A stretch of 20,543 nt of DNA, from positions 1 through 20,543 of the forward strand of contig JAAAJB010000611.1 in the NCBI GenBank assembly GCA_016098155.1, written 5' to 3'. Positions 9,889 through 19,443 of this stretch are shown here, piece after piece; position 1 is the stretch's first letter; every line of letters starts with the position of its first letter. A program made the translations under genes and the position numbers. Under the pieces are notes generated by a model, which was not told where the DNA came from, did no database searches, and saw only the letters and a program-made list of their open reading frames with translations. The DNA is from Actinomortierella ambigua (lineage: Eukaryota > Mortierellomycota > Mortierellomycetes > Mortierellales > Mortierellaceae).

Positions 9889-10244
9889 TGAGGAGAGGAG
9901 AGGAGTTGGACCTGCCTGCAACCCCGCTCCCCAATGACACACCCAAACGAAAAAGACAGGGCTCCGGTCAGTCATTGAATAATAAAAAAGGGCAACTGAA
10001 TAACTGAATATGATTTTTGAGACATTGTACAACTCCTCACTCTCCGGCTCAGCGCACTCTTTATCTTGGGCTTGTTTTCTTCAATTCCCTTTTTCTTTTC
10101 ATTCATCACTTCTTCTTCTCCTCCACTCCCCTCCCCCCTCCTCTGGCTGCTCATCGGATTGCTTTCCTGTGTGCTCCTCCTCTGCTCTCCTCTCATCCAT
10201 CTGATCATCCCCTGTGTGAATAAACAAACCACCCAATCTCAACC

Positions 10245-12371
10245 ATGGAGCCCTCGATTGCCACCTTCAAAAAGATCTGCCCTTACCTGAAGCGATCTAC
10301 TCCTTCGGCGCTGCGCTCGCTGTCGACCCAGCCGGCTCGCACGGCAACGGCCTCCAACGGCCTGGTCCACATGGCCCAGCAGTGCCCCGTGATGGGCAAG
10401 GCCATGACCCTGCAGGCCAACGCCCACTGCCCCGTCTCTGGCGCTGGTGCTGCTGCTCAGCAGTCGGTTCGCCACTTTAGCTCCTCGCCCGTGGCTGCCA
10501 ACCCCTCCAAGAGCACCGTCCTCTCCTATGCGAAGGCTGCTTCGCCCAGCGACATGAAGGCCTCTGTCCAGCACGAGCTCCACCAGGCCAGCCCTGCCAC
10601 CGGTGCTGGTAAGATCTCTCTCTCTCTTTCTCACTCTCTCTCGCCGATGTTCCTTCCCCTCCTCTTTCTCCCCCCTGGTTGCATTGAAAGTCACCCAAAC
10701 TTGATTCTCCAGAAAAAAACAGGTTAAGCCAAAAAAAACAGGACTTTTAGGATCATGTTTGCTAACAATTGACCGCATATTCTACTATTTTTTTTGGGTA
10801 TACCTTTTTGCCCTGTCTATCCTTTCCACGCTGTGCACAATGACCTCGTCGTATCCCCCCTACCGCTGCTGCTCCACGCTACAGCCTGCCCCTTCAAGCC
10901 CGCAGCTGCCACGGCCTCGACGATTCCAGTCTCGCACACCAAGGCCGATGCGCCCTATGACTACGAGGCCCTGTACGCGTCCGAGATCGAGAAGAAGCAC
11001 CAGGACAAGTCGTACCGGTTCTTCAACAACATCAACCGTCTGGCCGGACAATTCCCTCGTGCGCACACGGCCAAGGCCGAGGAGGAGGTGACGGTCTGGT
11101 GCTCGAACGACTACCTGGGCATGTCCAAGCACCCCGTCGTCGTCGAGACGATGCGGGCGACGCTGAGCAAGTACGGTGCCGGTGCCGGTGGCACGCGCAA
11201 CATTGCCGGCAACGGTGCGCTGCACTTGGGGCTCGAGTCGGAGCTGGCGAGCCTGCACCGCAAGCCAGCGGCCCTGGTCTTTTCGTCGTGCTATGTCGCG
11301 AACGATGCGACGCTGAGCACGATGGCGAGCAAGATGCCCGGTTGTGTGATCCTGTCGGACGCGATGAACCACGCGTCGATGATCCAGGGCATTCGTCACT
11401 CGGGCTGCAAGAAGATGATCTTCCGACACAACGACACGCAGCATCTCGAGTCCCTCCTCCAGACCTTGGACCCGGCCACGCCCAAGATCATTGCCTTTGA
11501 GACCGTGTACTCGATGTCGGGCACGATCGGCAAGGTCGAGGAGATTTGCCGCCTGGCCAAAAAGTATGGCGCCATCACCTTCTTGGACGAGGTCCACTCT
11601 GTCGGCATGTACGGCCCCCATGGTGCCGGTGTGGCCGAGCACCTGGACTTTGAGGCCAACATGAACCGTCCAGCCGATGATCTGCGCATGAAGACCATCA
11701 TGGACGAGGTCGACATCATCTCGGGCACGCTCGGCAAGGCCTTTGGTGTCGTGGGCGGCTACATTGCCGGCTCGGCCAACTTTGTGGACATGATCCGCTC
11801 GTATGCTCCCGGCTTCATCTTCACGACCTCGCTCCCTCCCTCGATTGTCGCCGGTGCCAAGGCCTCGATCGAGTACCTGCGCCAGTCGTCCGTCGAGCGT
11901 CAGGCCCAGCACATCAACACCCGCACGCTCAAGGACCGTCTGGCGCATCTGGACATCCCCGTCGTGCCCAACCCCTCGCACATTGTCCCGGTCTTGGTCG
12001 GCGATGCCGAGGTCTGCAAGTCGGCCTCGGACCAGCTGTTGCGTGAGCACGGCATCTACGTCCAGTCGATCAACTACCCCACGGTGCCTCGCGGCGAGGA
12101 GCGCTTGCGCATCACCCCTACCCCCGGACATACCGAGGAGATGATGGAGCACCTTGTCCAGGCTCTCGAGTCGGTCTGGCAGCGCAACAACCTCAAGCGC
12201 ACCACCGAGTGGAAGGCCACCGGTGGTCGTGCTGGTGTCGTCGAGGGCGCTGTCGACCCCGAGCCCATCTGGACCGATGCCCAGCTTGGCCTCCCTGCCA
12301 AGAACGCCGCCTTGGGCGATATCCCCGCTGCTGCGACCTCGGCTCGTGGTGGTGCTACTGCCGAGCTTTAA
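10245..12371 (+). CDS. HEM1: 5-aminolevulinate synthase, mitochondrial (ALAS)
   Basis: Two exons (10245-10608 and 10885-12371, phase 1) encode 616 residues. The enzyme is a PLP-dependent mitochondrial matrix protein that condenses glycine with succinyl-CoA to 5-aminolevulinate, the first step of haem synthesis. The first ~130 residues form a basic, Ser/Ala-rich targeting and regulatory region with four Cys-Pro pairs: ICPYL (Cys12), QQCPVM (Cys47), HCPVS (Cys62) and ACPFK (Cys123). These resemble haem-regulatory motifs; CPV is the best match. The catalytic core is textbook: [51 protein letters not shown], and [13 protein letters not shown] with the PLP lysine at 406. A Gly/Ala-rich tail closes it. 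Codons are extremely C/G-ended, suggesting high expression. The 276-nt intron separates the third and fourth Cys-Pro motifs. If it were retained, the frame would end at 10727. Confidence 0.97.
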
Positions 12372-12583
12372 AAAAACAAAACAAAATCACACACACAAAG
12401 GGAAAGAGTGAAAAGCATGCGCGCCCGGATATCGGGGCCTGCTTTGCGTCTCTTCCCCCCCCCTCCCTCTTCAGTGATGCCTTCTTTCTGTTTTTAAGGA
12501 CCAATGTTGTTTTTTGTTGCTGTGGAGCTGCTGATCATTACAAAAAAGCTGCTGGACACCCACATTCACACAGCAATATAAAC

Positions 12584-12589
12584 AATAAA
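12584..12589 (+). terminator. AATAAA polyadenylation signal, likely for HEM1
   Basis: A canonical AATAAA hexamer about 215 bases after the ALA synthase stop codon, in AT-rich sequence followed by GT/T-rich DNA at 12625-12640. Plausible 3'-end signal, unproven. Confidence 0.4.
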
Positions 12590-12790
12590 TCCCAAGATAT
12601 GTAACACACAACTGCCCTCAACACAGTCTTGTTTTTTTTTGTCCATCTTGAGATCTTTCATTGTTGAGGACACATGCTCTTGAAATGTGGGAAGGAGGGG
12701 AAGGAGGGCTACATCTGATCGCGTAGTAACATGCTGGAGATGTGTGATTTTGTGGTTCATCCATTTGTCGTAACTCTTTCCAGCAGTAAA

Positions 12791-12847
12791 TAGCTTTTGC
12801 ATTTGCATATAGCTTTTGCATTTGCATATAGCTTTTGCATTTGCATA
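12791..12847. repeat. Perfect 3 x 19-bp tandem repeat
   Basis: Three identical copies of TAGCTTTTGCATTTGCATA (12791-12809, 12810-12828, 12829-12847), followed by TGCAC. Each unit contains the octamer ATTTGCAT (reverse ATGCAAAT) and a second overlapping TTTTGCAT. It sits between the 3' ends of HEM1 and the next gene. The complete lack of divergence suggests recent expansion or constraint. Function unknown. Confidence 0.95.
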
Positions 12848-13017
12848 TGCACGACTATCGTGTCGACTTTGGCGGCGGGAGAGAAGAATGTGAAGGGGAG
12901 GAAGGATACGAGAGGGGGCTGTTGCATGAACACGATGAAGGCAATACTGCAATAAAAAAAAACGAGGGGATGGAATGGTAACAACAGCATTCTGTTGTCC
13001 ATGGTAGGCCGCAGGCT

Positions 13018-15038
13018 TTATGAAGCACCCCGCATGGCGATGCGGATCTCTGCAAGCAATGCCCTGAAAGAAGAAAAAGAAACGATCGGAGAGACATTTG
13101 TATGTGCGCGTTTTTCGTTAAATGAAAAAGGAAAAGAAACAACATTAAAGCCTTTTTTTTTTCCAATTTGTACAAAAATGAGAAAGAAACCTTCGGATTT
13201 GGACAACCAGCAACGTGTATGTCGCAAGATGCTTCTTGTCGGATCTGCGTGGTGGCGGAGGCGGGGGCGCAGCAGGAGCAGCAGCTAAAGGCATTTGGTC
13301 GTCGTGACCATCGTGACCTACCGCCTGGAAGGATAGCATAGGCTCGTGATCGAAATTGTCTTCCTGTGGATCCGGCAAGACCTGCGGCGACCGTTGGAAT
13401 GGGATTCCAATCAAGCGTAAAAATCCTGTCGCTGACTCTTCATGCAAATCGAGAGATTGACCCATCTCGTAGTGCACACAGTCGAGGTGAGTCGAGAGTG
13501 GCGACAACGACGCCGACAACGGTGGTGGTGAGCACGCGGGTGTGAGCGTCGGTCGAGCAACACCAACAACAGAGGCTGCTGCAGCAGGCTTAGAAGAGGT
13601 AGGGCCTAGATTGGAAGGGTGATCTTGCATGATCTGTTCGTATTCTTGAGCTGTTGGATCTCGAACCTTGAAGCGCCAACTGAAAGAGCAATGCTCCATG
13701 GGTCCAGCTACTGCAGCTTTTTTTTTTTTTTTTTTTTTTTATAGTCAAGACAAGGAGAGAGAGAGAGATCAAGGAACAAACAAAAAGCCTGTATGTCAAT
13801 GTCTCAAGTAGAATAACAAAACACCATTTCTCTCCTTGCCCCTCTTTTTTTGTTCACACACCAAAAACCTCGACGAGTGCAACAGTACGCGAGTTGTCTC
13901 CACTGTTACTGCCACCGACGGACGGCTGAAGAATCGAGCCGTCGATCACCTCTCGGACCGATCGCGCCGATCGAATGGCGCGCAGTCGGACACCTCCTGC
14001 CCGCAATGCGTTCTCATCGGCCTTTCCTCCTTGTTTGTGCTGCTGTTGTTGGTCACTGGTGGCCTTTGTCGTGGTCGTGTTGTGATATGTGGACTGCCCA
14101 CGCATAGGACGAGGGTTCAGCTGTATGCTACTGGGTGTTGACCCAGGGGCTACTACGAGACTCTTCTCTTGGAGTGAAGTGCGAGTAGGCAGCGGCGCAA
14201 AAGCCGAGGCTCTAAATGGCGATGACGATGGCACGACTTGCATCGTCGTCGGATAAGAAGCAGCTGGGACAGTAGCAGCAGCAGCAGCAGTAGTGACAGT
14301 AGTGGCAGTATGGCTTTGCGCTAAGTGATAAGAGTGTAGAGAGTGATACGGCGAAGTTTGCATGACTACAGATAAATTCTGCATAAGGGGTTGTTGTTGT
14401 TGTTGCTGATGCTGATGCATTAGTGTTGGAGCCATCGTGTCCACCCCTACTGGGACAGACTGCTGGTGGTGATTGTAGGACTTGCTCAGTACCGGGGACT
14501 GAAACGATGGTGGCAAGGGTGGCACATTCGAGGAGAATGGCAGCGACGGTAACTGTGGCACCACCGCCTGCTGATTTGCATAGGGCGATGTTTCGCTCGA
14601 AACCCCGGCTCTGGAGGAGGCTCCTAGCTTGAAGAAGGGGCTCTAGCGATGTGTAAATGAAGATGTGGTCAGAAGGCTGGGCGCGGAAGAAAATAATCCG
14701 TGGACGAGGGTCACTGTTTTTTTTTTCGTTCTGTTACCGTGCTTGGAGTCGTAACCGAAGACTTGGATGAACGACTTTCGTCACGAAAAAAGTCGTCAAT
14801 CATCATCTGGCTTGCATCTACACTAGGCGACGATGCTGTCGGCGCCGATTTTTCATGGACCTTTGGAGCACCAGCTAGCCCCTTTGGTCTTCCTATTATA
14901 CCACCATCCTACTGTGGTTAGTTCAACGTCTGTTACAAGATGACTCTCGTTGAATGGGGAGAGTAAGGACGAAAAGAAAGGCGACAGGGTGAGGAGCTCT
15001 TTACGTTGATAAGGATGAAATCCTGCGTTCTCATTCAT
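13018..15038 (-). CDS. Unrecognised low-complexity protein (511 aa, five exons)
   Basis: Proposed exons on the reverse strand: 15038-15005, 14892-14738, 14642-13862, 13710-13191 and 13063-13018 (phases 1, 0, 1, 2). The frame stays open throughout. The N-terminus reads MNENAGFHPYQ, then a stretch with SQMMIDDFFRDESRSS. The long third exon is rich in Gln, His, Ser, Thr, Ala and Pro, with short polyGln and polyAla runs. Around the exon 3/4 junction the sequence looks folded (SRTVALVEVF, then MEHCSFSWRFKVRDPTAQEY). A Pro-rich stretch follows, and the protein ends in an amphipathic basic helix (HLATYTLLVVQIRR, then ALLAEIRIAMRGAS). Two donors are weak (GTGTGT after 13862, GTTTCT after 13191), so the 3' half is less certain. 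The acceptor of exon 4 may instead be three bases further on. The composition resembles a transcriptional or signalling regulator, but I do not recognise a domain. Confidence 0.55.
13718..13740. repeat. T23 homopolymer
   Basis: A run of 23 T (A23 on the transcribed strand) lies immediately upstream of the exon 4 acceptor of the 511-residue gene, where a pyrimidine tract would be expected on the coding strand. This makes the acceptor purine-flanked and atypical. The length of such a run is also prone to sequencing error. Confidence 0.85.
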
Positions 15039-15179
15039 TGTACCGAAGAAGGATAGTCTGGGGTGAAAAAAGAAAGGAGGTGGGAGAGAGAGAGTAATCC
15101 AAGCAACGATGGTTGGAACTTGCAAACATGTGTATTCCGCCACCAATTTCCGCATGAAAAATCTATTTTGATTCTATCT

Positions 15180-16800
15180 CTATCCAAACATTTTTTGGTA
15201 GGTCTCCTTCTCCTTCTTCCGGAAGGCAGCCTCCTTAACGGCAATTGTGTTGAGCAGGTTCTTGAAGCTGGCATCCTCGGGTGCAACCTCTTGTCCTCGC
15301 TTCACCACCTGTCGTGCCTGGTCAAACTCGCCAATACCCAAGTAACCCTGGGCCAGACGGTAGAGAAGCTTGGCATTGTTCTTTTGGAAGTCCAAGGCCT
15401 ATTTTTTTCATCGTAATGAGGAAATGAAATTGTTAAAAGTCAAAGAAACGTCAAAGAAAATGAAAAGAAACTTCCCAACTACCTGCTGAGCTTGCTGAGC
15501 TTGCTGAAATAAAAGAATAATTCAGATTTCCTACCTTCTGGCAAGAGTCAATAGCCTTGGTATATTCCTGCATCTTGAGCTGGGCAGCAGCACTGTTGGA
15601 GAGCAGTGTACCCTTCAGGGCACGGGCTTCCTCCTCCAGCTCGGGCGAGAAATCGCTCAGGATACGAAGAGCCTCAAAACCATTGTTGTAGGCCAGTTCA
15701 GCCTTGACATTGTCGCCAGCCTTGAAGGCGATGTTGCCTTCCTCCTTCTTCTTTTGGGCCAGAGCCATCTTGGCGGCTGGCGTATCGACAGGCTATGACA
15801 TCGAAACAATGGATTTGTAGCGTCACGGGGTTAGAGATATATGAGAAGGGGGGGGGGAGGAAGGCGCATGCAAAACTTTAGGTGACAAGTCAGCGATTTC
15901 GTTACCTCGTGGAAATCCAGAAGCTCCACCTCAAACTTGAGGGTCGCGTTGGCGGGAATCGTGCCTTGGCCCCGCTCGCCATAGGCTATTAAGAACGAAG
16001 AAACGAAAGCAATGTTAGTGTTGGCCGTCTTCCCAACATTGTCCGCAAGGTGAATAGGGAGGCGGGGAACGAGACGCAAATGCGTTATCAAACTCCGTTG
16101 ATTGATATGATGTTCTCATGCTTCGTACCATAGTCAGGGGCACAAATGAGCTCTGCCAGCTCGCCGACCTTCATTGTCTTGACACCTTCATCCCATCCTT
16201 TGATGACCTATGGTTCACATCGACAAGGCGAGAGTGGGGGTGAGTGACGGATTGTTGAACAGTTTGACGGCGAGGCACATGTCCATTAAAGTCTAGCGCC
16301 AACAGATTTCGTGACGATATCATCCTGTTTTGGGCGCGTTCGCGACGCCATTCTGCCCCAGGAACACAAACATACACGACCTAATCGACATGAAAGCACA
16401 TATAGGAAGAGATACAACTGGGTGAGTAGCCGAGCCAGATTGTGGTTGACAAGGAAACAGAGTGAGCCGGTGGCCGAGAGATGAGAGATACGTACCAACG
16501 CCCAGCGGGAATGAAAAGACCGAGCCACGGTCGCGCGACGAGTCAAACTTGTCGCCACTGGGCCACAGTGTTCCCACATAGTGCACTAAAGAAAAATAAA
16601 AAAAAAAAGTTGATTCCCTGCGCATTAGTAGACGCGCCCTCATTGCCTACATTCAGTCATTGCTTGCTTGCGATGCCCAACATACCATCGACAGTGGACT
16701 TTGGCACGGGCGACTCGCCGGTGCCTTCTCGAAGAATCTTCTTCCAGAGTTGGCCCTCGACAATGGGGAGGTAGTCTTCAGGAATTTCGGGTGTTGCCAT
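15180..16800 (-). CDS. FKBP-type peptidyl-prolyl isomerase with TPR domain
   Basis: Seven exons: 16800-16686, 16585-16496, 16380-16376 (5-nt microexon), 16207-16129, 15985-15906, 15792-15535, 15398-15180; 281 residues. The FKBP domain (about residues 20-122) has the usual FK506-pocket residues: the Tyr of VHYVGTL, Phe-Asp of KFDSS, Phe of FSFPLG, Val-Ile-Trp of [10 protein letters not shown], Tyr of APDYAYGERG and Phe of [10 protein letters not shown]. Residues about 130-281 form a helical TPR region ([52 protein letters not shown]) of the kind that often binds Hsp90/Hsp70 C-termini. The expected role is a cytosolic co-chaperone prolyl isomerase. It is shorter than the animal FKBP51/52 proteins, with only one FKBP domain. 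Start: [10 protein letters not shown] at 16800. The microexon is needed to join exons 2 and 4 in frame. Confidence 0.92.
16376..16380 (-). other. 5-nt microexon (GTCGT) of the FKBP-TPR gene
   Basis: Exon 2 ends in phase 1 (GTT G, then GTACG donor). Exon 4 must begin in phase 0, because a TAG lies directly before GTC ATC AAA GGA TGG. The intervening 288 bases contain ATTAG, then GTCGT, then GTATGT: an acceptor, five bases and an excellent donor. Including them gives GGT CGT, i.e. [12 protein letters not shown], the canonical FKBP loop. No other 3n+2 piece with good signals was seen. Confidence 0.8.
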
Positions 16801-16946
16801 GTCGTTTTTTTTTGTCGTTTAAGAATGAAGAATGTGAAAAGTTGTGGGTTTGGTTTTATTCCCTGGCGGATATCGAAACAAAGAAAGGACTAGAAATTTC
16901 TGTGCACTTGAAATATGTGGTCAAGTGTAAAGGGGGGTGGGCGGTT

Positions 16947-16969
16947 ATTTTTTTTTGGGGGGGGGGGGG
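16947..16969. repeat. T10-G13 homopolymer pair
   Basis: Ten T followed by thirteen G, in the 178-bp interval between the Sds23-like stop and the FKBP start. On the strand of the genes it reads C13A10. A simple repeat in a compact promoter, and its length may be unreliable. Confidence 0.8.
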
Positions 16970-16978
16970 TAAACGTTT

Positions 16979-19136
16979 TCACTCGTCTTCTTCGTTCAAA
17001 AGTGTGCTGAGAACTCTGAATACGTCTGTCAAGCTAACCACGCCTACAGCACACCCGGTCTCGTTGACGATCCACAGTCGGTGCACCTTGGTTGCCTGCA
17101 GCTTCGACAGAGTATAGCCAAATGTTGATTTGGGATTCACGTCCAACACTGGATATTGATCCTATTGTAACGAAAAAAGGAAGGTGCGGGAAAAAAAGGA
17201 TGTTAAGAAAATATCAGGATATGGTGTCCAGCTTCAAGTGTGATGCGAGGCCGTCTTTGCGTAGAGTATTTACCTCGCCGTTCTCGATGCCTTGCTCGAG
17301 ACGGATCTTGCACACCAGTTGGAAGCAGCTTGTCCACAGCCATGATGTCTTTAGGCTCTTCATGATGTACTATTCCATCCCCAAAACAACAACAACAAAA
17401 AAAAGGTTTGGAAGCATGAGCGGCCAAATTTCACGTAATTCTACCTCAAATGCAAAGAAACAGTTGCCCGCGTCATCCTCCGCTCCGGAGCGCGCTTCTC
17501 AGTCCACCCTACCTTGATATCGGTCATGCTGATGTTACCGAGGAGTACACCCTGGTCATCTAGAACTGCGAGTGAAGAGACGCTGTGATGGCTCATCATC
17601 TTGAGTGCATCAAGGACCTTTGCATCACCGCTGACAGCCAGAACGTTGTTGTTGACCAGTCCAAACTCCTGAAGCTATATGAACATGACCCAAGAACCAA
17701 AATAAACAAAGAACAGAAATTAAGATCCGAAGCTGGATGTGCAAACAAAGAGTCTCTTTTCATACATTTCGAAAAACATCCAGGGGGAGAAACAGTGACT
17801 CAGCATCGGTGTAGCAACAATCACATACCGTGCGCTGCATGACAGGTTGAAGCTGGGGATATTCGCTGAGCTATTTTTTTTTTTAAAAAAAAGAGGGAGG
17901 TCAGTGTCACGATTGTTTTTCGACTGTTCAAAAACATCCACACATCCCGCCCTTTTTCAACTTACATGACGCATCAAATAGTCCAAAACGAGTGATTGTG
18001 TCAGAATGCCTTTCATGTCACCGTTTGAGTCCATCACGGCAACTAAAGGGAAAAAAAAGGAAATGGGATAAGGACAGGGTTAGTTGAGGGTGGAAAAAAA
18101 AAGACTAGAAAATAAGCTGTCTTTGACAGGTCTTTACACTTCCAACTGACAGACTCCAAGCTTCTTTAAGGATCAGATACGTACTTCGATGAATGCCAGC
18201 TGCAAAGTCACGGATAATGGCTCCAAGACGTGTCTCCTCGGGTACGGTGCAGAACGGGTCTTTGCCGGACAAGTCTGAAGCGAGCTTGACCGGAACATCC
18301 TGGCTCTTGCTTGTCCGCAGAATCAGATCACGCATCTCGACAGTCTGGTCCTGCAGGGGAACATCCAACTTTTTGAGCAGCAGCAGAATGTACGTCATGA
18401 GATCGCCATAATCAAACATGCCGACAAAGGCCTTTCTGGAAGAGTCAAAAACAGGCGCCGCCGTGATGTTGTTCTTGAGGAGCTCCTACACACAACAAAA
18501 ACCACCCCCAGAGATTATCGTTGACAACAGAGAAATGCCCAAAAGCGGGGTTAAAAAAACACTGACAAAAGAGGAAAGACTCTCTCCTATTCATGTACTT
18601 TTCGGCATATGCGGGGGATAGACAGGGTGGAGAAAGAGAGAGAACGCAAGAACGCCCTAGAACAAGTCCGAGGGGCTGATATCATTGCACAGTCCAAAAC
18701 ACATTCGGTACCTCGCAAGCATCTTCGACGGACATGTTGGCATCACTAGCGAAACAAACAAGTTAAAAAAAAGGTAAGTAGGTCGCCAGCCCAGGTTAGG
18801 GATCCCGTGGAGTTGCAGTTTTGGGTTTTGATTCGTGGGTCAACGAGCCCCACCTTCCCTCCCCTCCCTTCTTGTCTTGTTTTCTCCCACGGGCACCACA
18901 GCCTCTGGAGTGACCAAAGGAGGAACGAGACAGCTATTCGGTTCCCCTCCCCCAGCAGTTGTCGCCATAGCCAATGCATTGCTCACGCCGCCATTTCATG
19001 CATGTACATTGCAAGACCCAAAAAAAGCAAAAAAAACATACATGGTAATGAGGCCTTGCTTCGTGACCAGGTTGCCAACCTTGACCATGGTCCAGTCGTG
19101 GTGGACAGTGGTAACTCCTTCGCGATGGTTATTCAT
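16979..19136 (-). CDS. Sds23/Moc1-like protein with four CBS domains
   Basis: Eight exons: 19136-19042, 18745-18712, 18485-18185, 18042-17966, 17870-17829, 17674-17513, 17369-17274, 17161-16979; 329 residues, all phases consistent. CBS1 spans about residues 20-85 (DANMSVEDACELL, then FVGMFDYGDLMTYILLLL), CBS2 ends with RIAVMDSNGDMKGILTQSLV, CBS3 carries VSSLAVLDDQGVLLGNISMTDIK, and CBS4 carries KLQATKVHRLWIV and GVVSLTDVFRVL. The FDYGDL motif, the SCFQLVCKIRLEQGIENGE linker and ATKVHRLWIV resemble fungal Sds23/Moc1, known as inhibitors of PP2A/PP6-type phosphatases that promote anaphase and survival under low glucose. It lacks their long disordered ends, and its length is closer to the AMPK gamma subunit Snf4, the main alternative. 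Exons 2 (34 nt) and 5 (42 nt) are very short. Start: MNNHREG. Confidence 0.85.
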
Positions 19137-19443
19137 GGTTTAAACTGGGGGTAGGAGGGGGATTGCGAAAGGATAAAAAAGGTGCTAAGGAAGTTTTATT
19201 CACAAAGTTTGTGTGGGGGTGTGTGGTGTGAGGGGGAGTAAGGTGCGAAAGGAAAAGAAGTGGAACCGAAGAGCTCGCATGCAACTCTCTTTCTCATTTT
19301 TTTTTGTGACAGGCATTAAAGCGACCACCATTTTTTTTTCTCTCCTGCGCTGAATCATCGTGCATGGCCATAATTATCTTTTCTTCTTCTTCTTTTGCTC
19401 GCAGGGGCGGGGAAAGAAGCACATCTTCTGCAAGCAGATAACT
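19137..19443. other. Intergenic region between two reverse-strand genes
   Basis: These 307 bases contain the 3' untranslated region of the Arb2-domain gene and the promoter of the Sds23-like gene. They include GT-rich sequence (19209-19232), T runs near 19298 and 19331, and TCTTCTTCTTCTTTT at 19381-19395. On the reverse strand the T runs read as A tracts. No gene or clear core promoter motif was found. Confidence 0.5.

Larger units (their letters stand above)
9149..10244. promoter_or_regulatory. 1.1-kb upstream region of the ALA synthase gene
   Basis: This is the longest gene-free stretch. It begins with the TSR4 3' untranslated region and ends as the HEM1 promoter and leader. I see no convincing protein: the forward and reverse open frames here are low complexity and lack family features. 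Landmarks are a CCAAT-box palindrome at 9382-9391, (ATT)6 at 9788-9805, (CTGG)8 at 9857-9888, AATAAAAAAG near 9980, and a strongly pyrimidine-rich leader from about 10075 to 10200 just upstream of the ATG. No tRNA-like or structured RNA gene was evident. Confidence 0.5.
12372..13017. other. Intergenic region between convergent genes
   Basis: This 646-base stretch holds the 3' untranslated regions of HEM1 (forward) and the 511-residue reverse-strand gene ending at 13018. It contains the AATAAA at 12584 and the perfect three-copy 19-bp tandem repeat at 12791-12847. Reverse open frames across the repeat encode Lys/Ala/Asn/Cys repeat artefacts and show no family features. Confidence 0.5.

Noticed and set aside
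9157..10007. Forward open frames of 129 and 159 codons between TSR4 and HEM1.
   Set aside because: They are low complexity, run through the CTGG repeat, lack codon bias like that of neighbouring genes and show no domain or splice connections.
10860..12152. A 430-codon open frame on the reverse strand opposite the ALA synthase gene.
   Set aside because: It is the mirror of strongly C/G-ended ALAS codons, which removes reverse-strand stops. Its Arg/Val/Gly/Asp-rich translation has no recognisable domain, while the forward frame is unmistakably ALAS.
12566..12952. A reverse open frame with Ala-Asn-Ala-Lys and Cys-Lys repeats.
   Set aside because: The repeats are the 19-bp tandem repeat read in different frames. 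The strong acceptor at 13064 leads to a short terminal exon in another frame, ending at 13018.
16385..16660. Reverse open frame continuing FKBP exon 2 past the GTACG donor (reading [13 protein letters not shown]).
   Set aside because: It loses the conserved VIKGWD loop and everything downstream; splicing through the microexon restores it.
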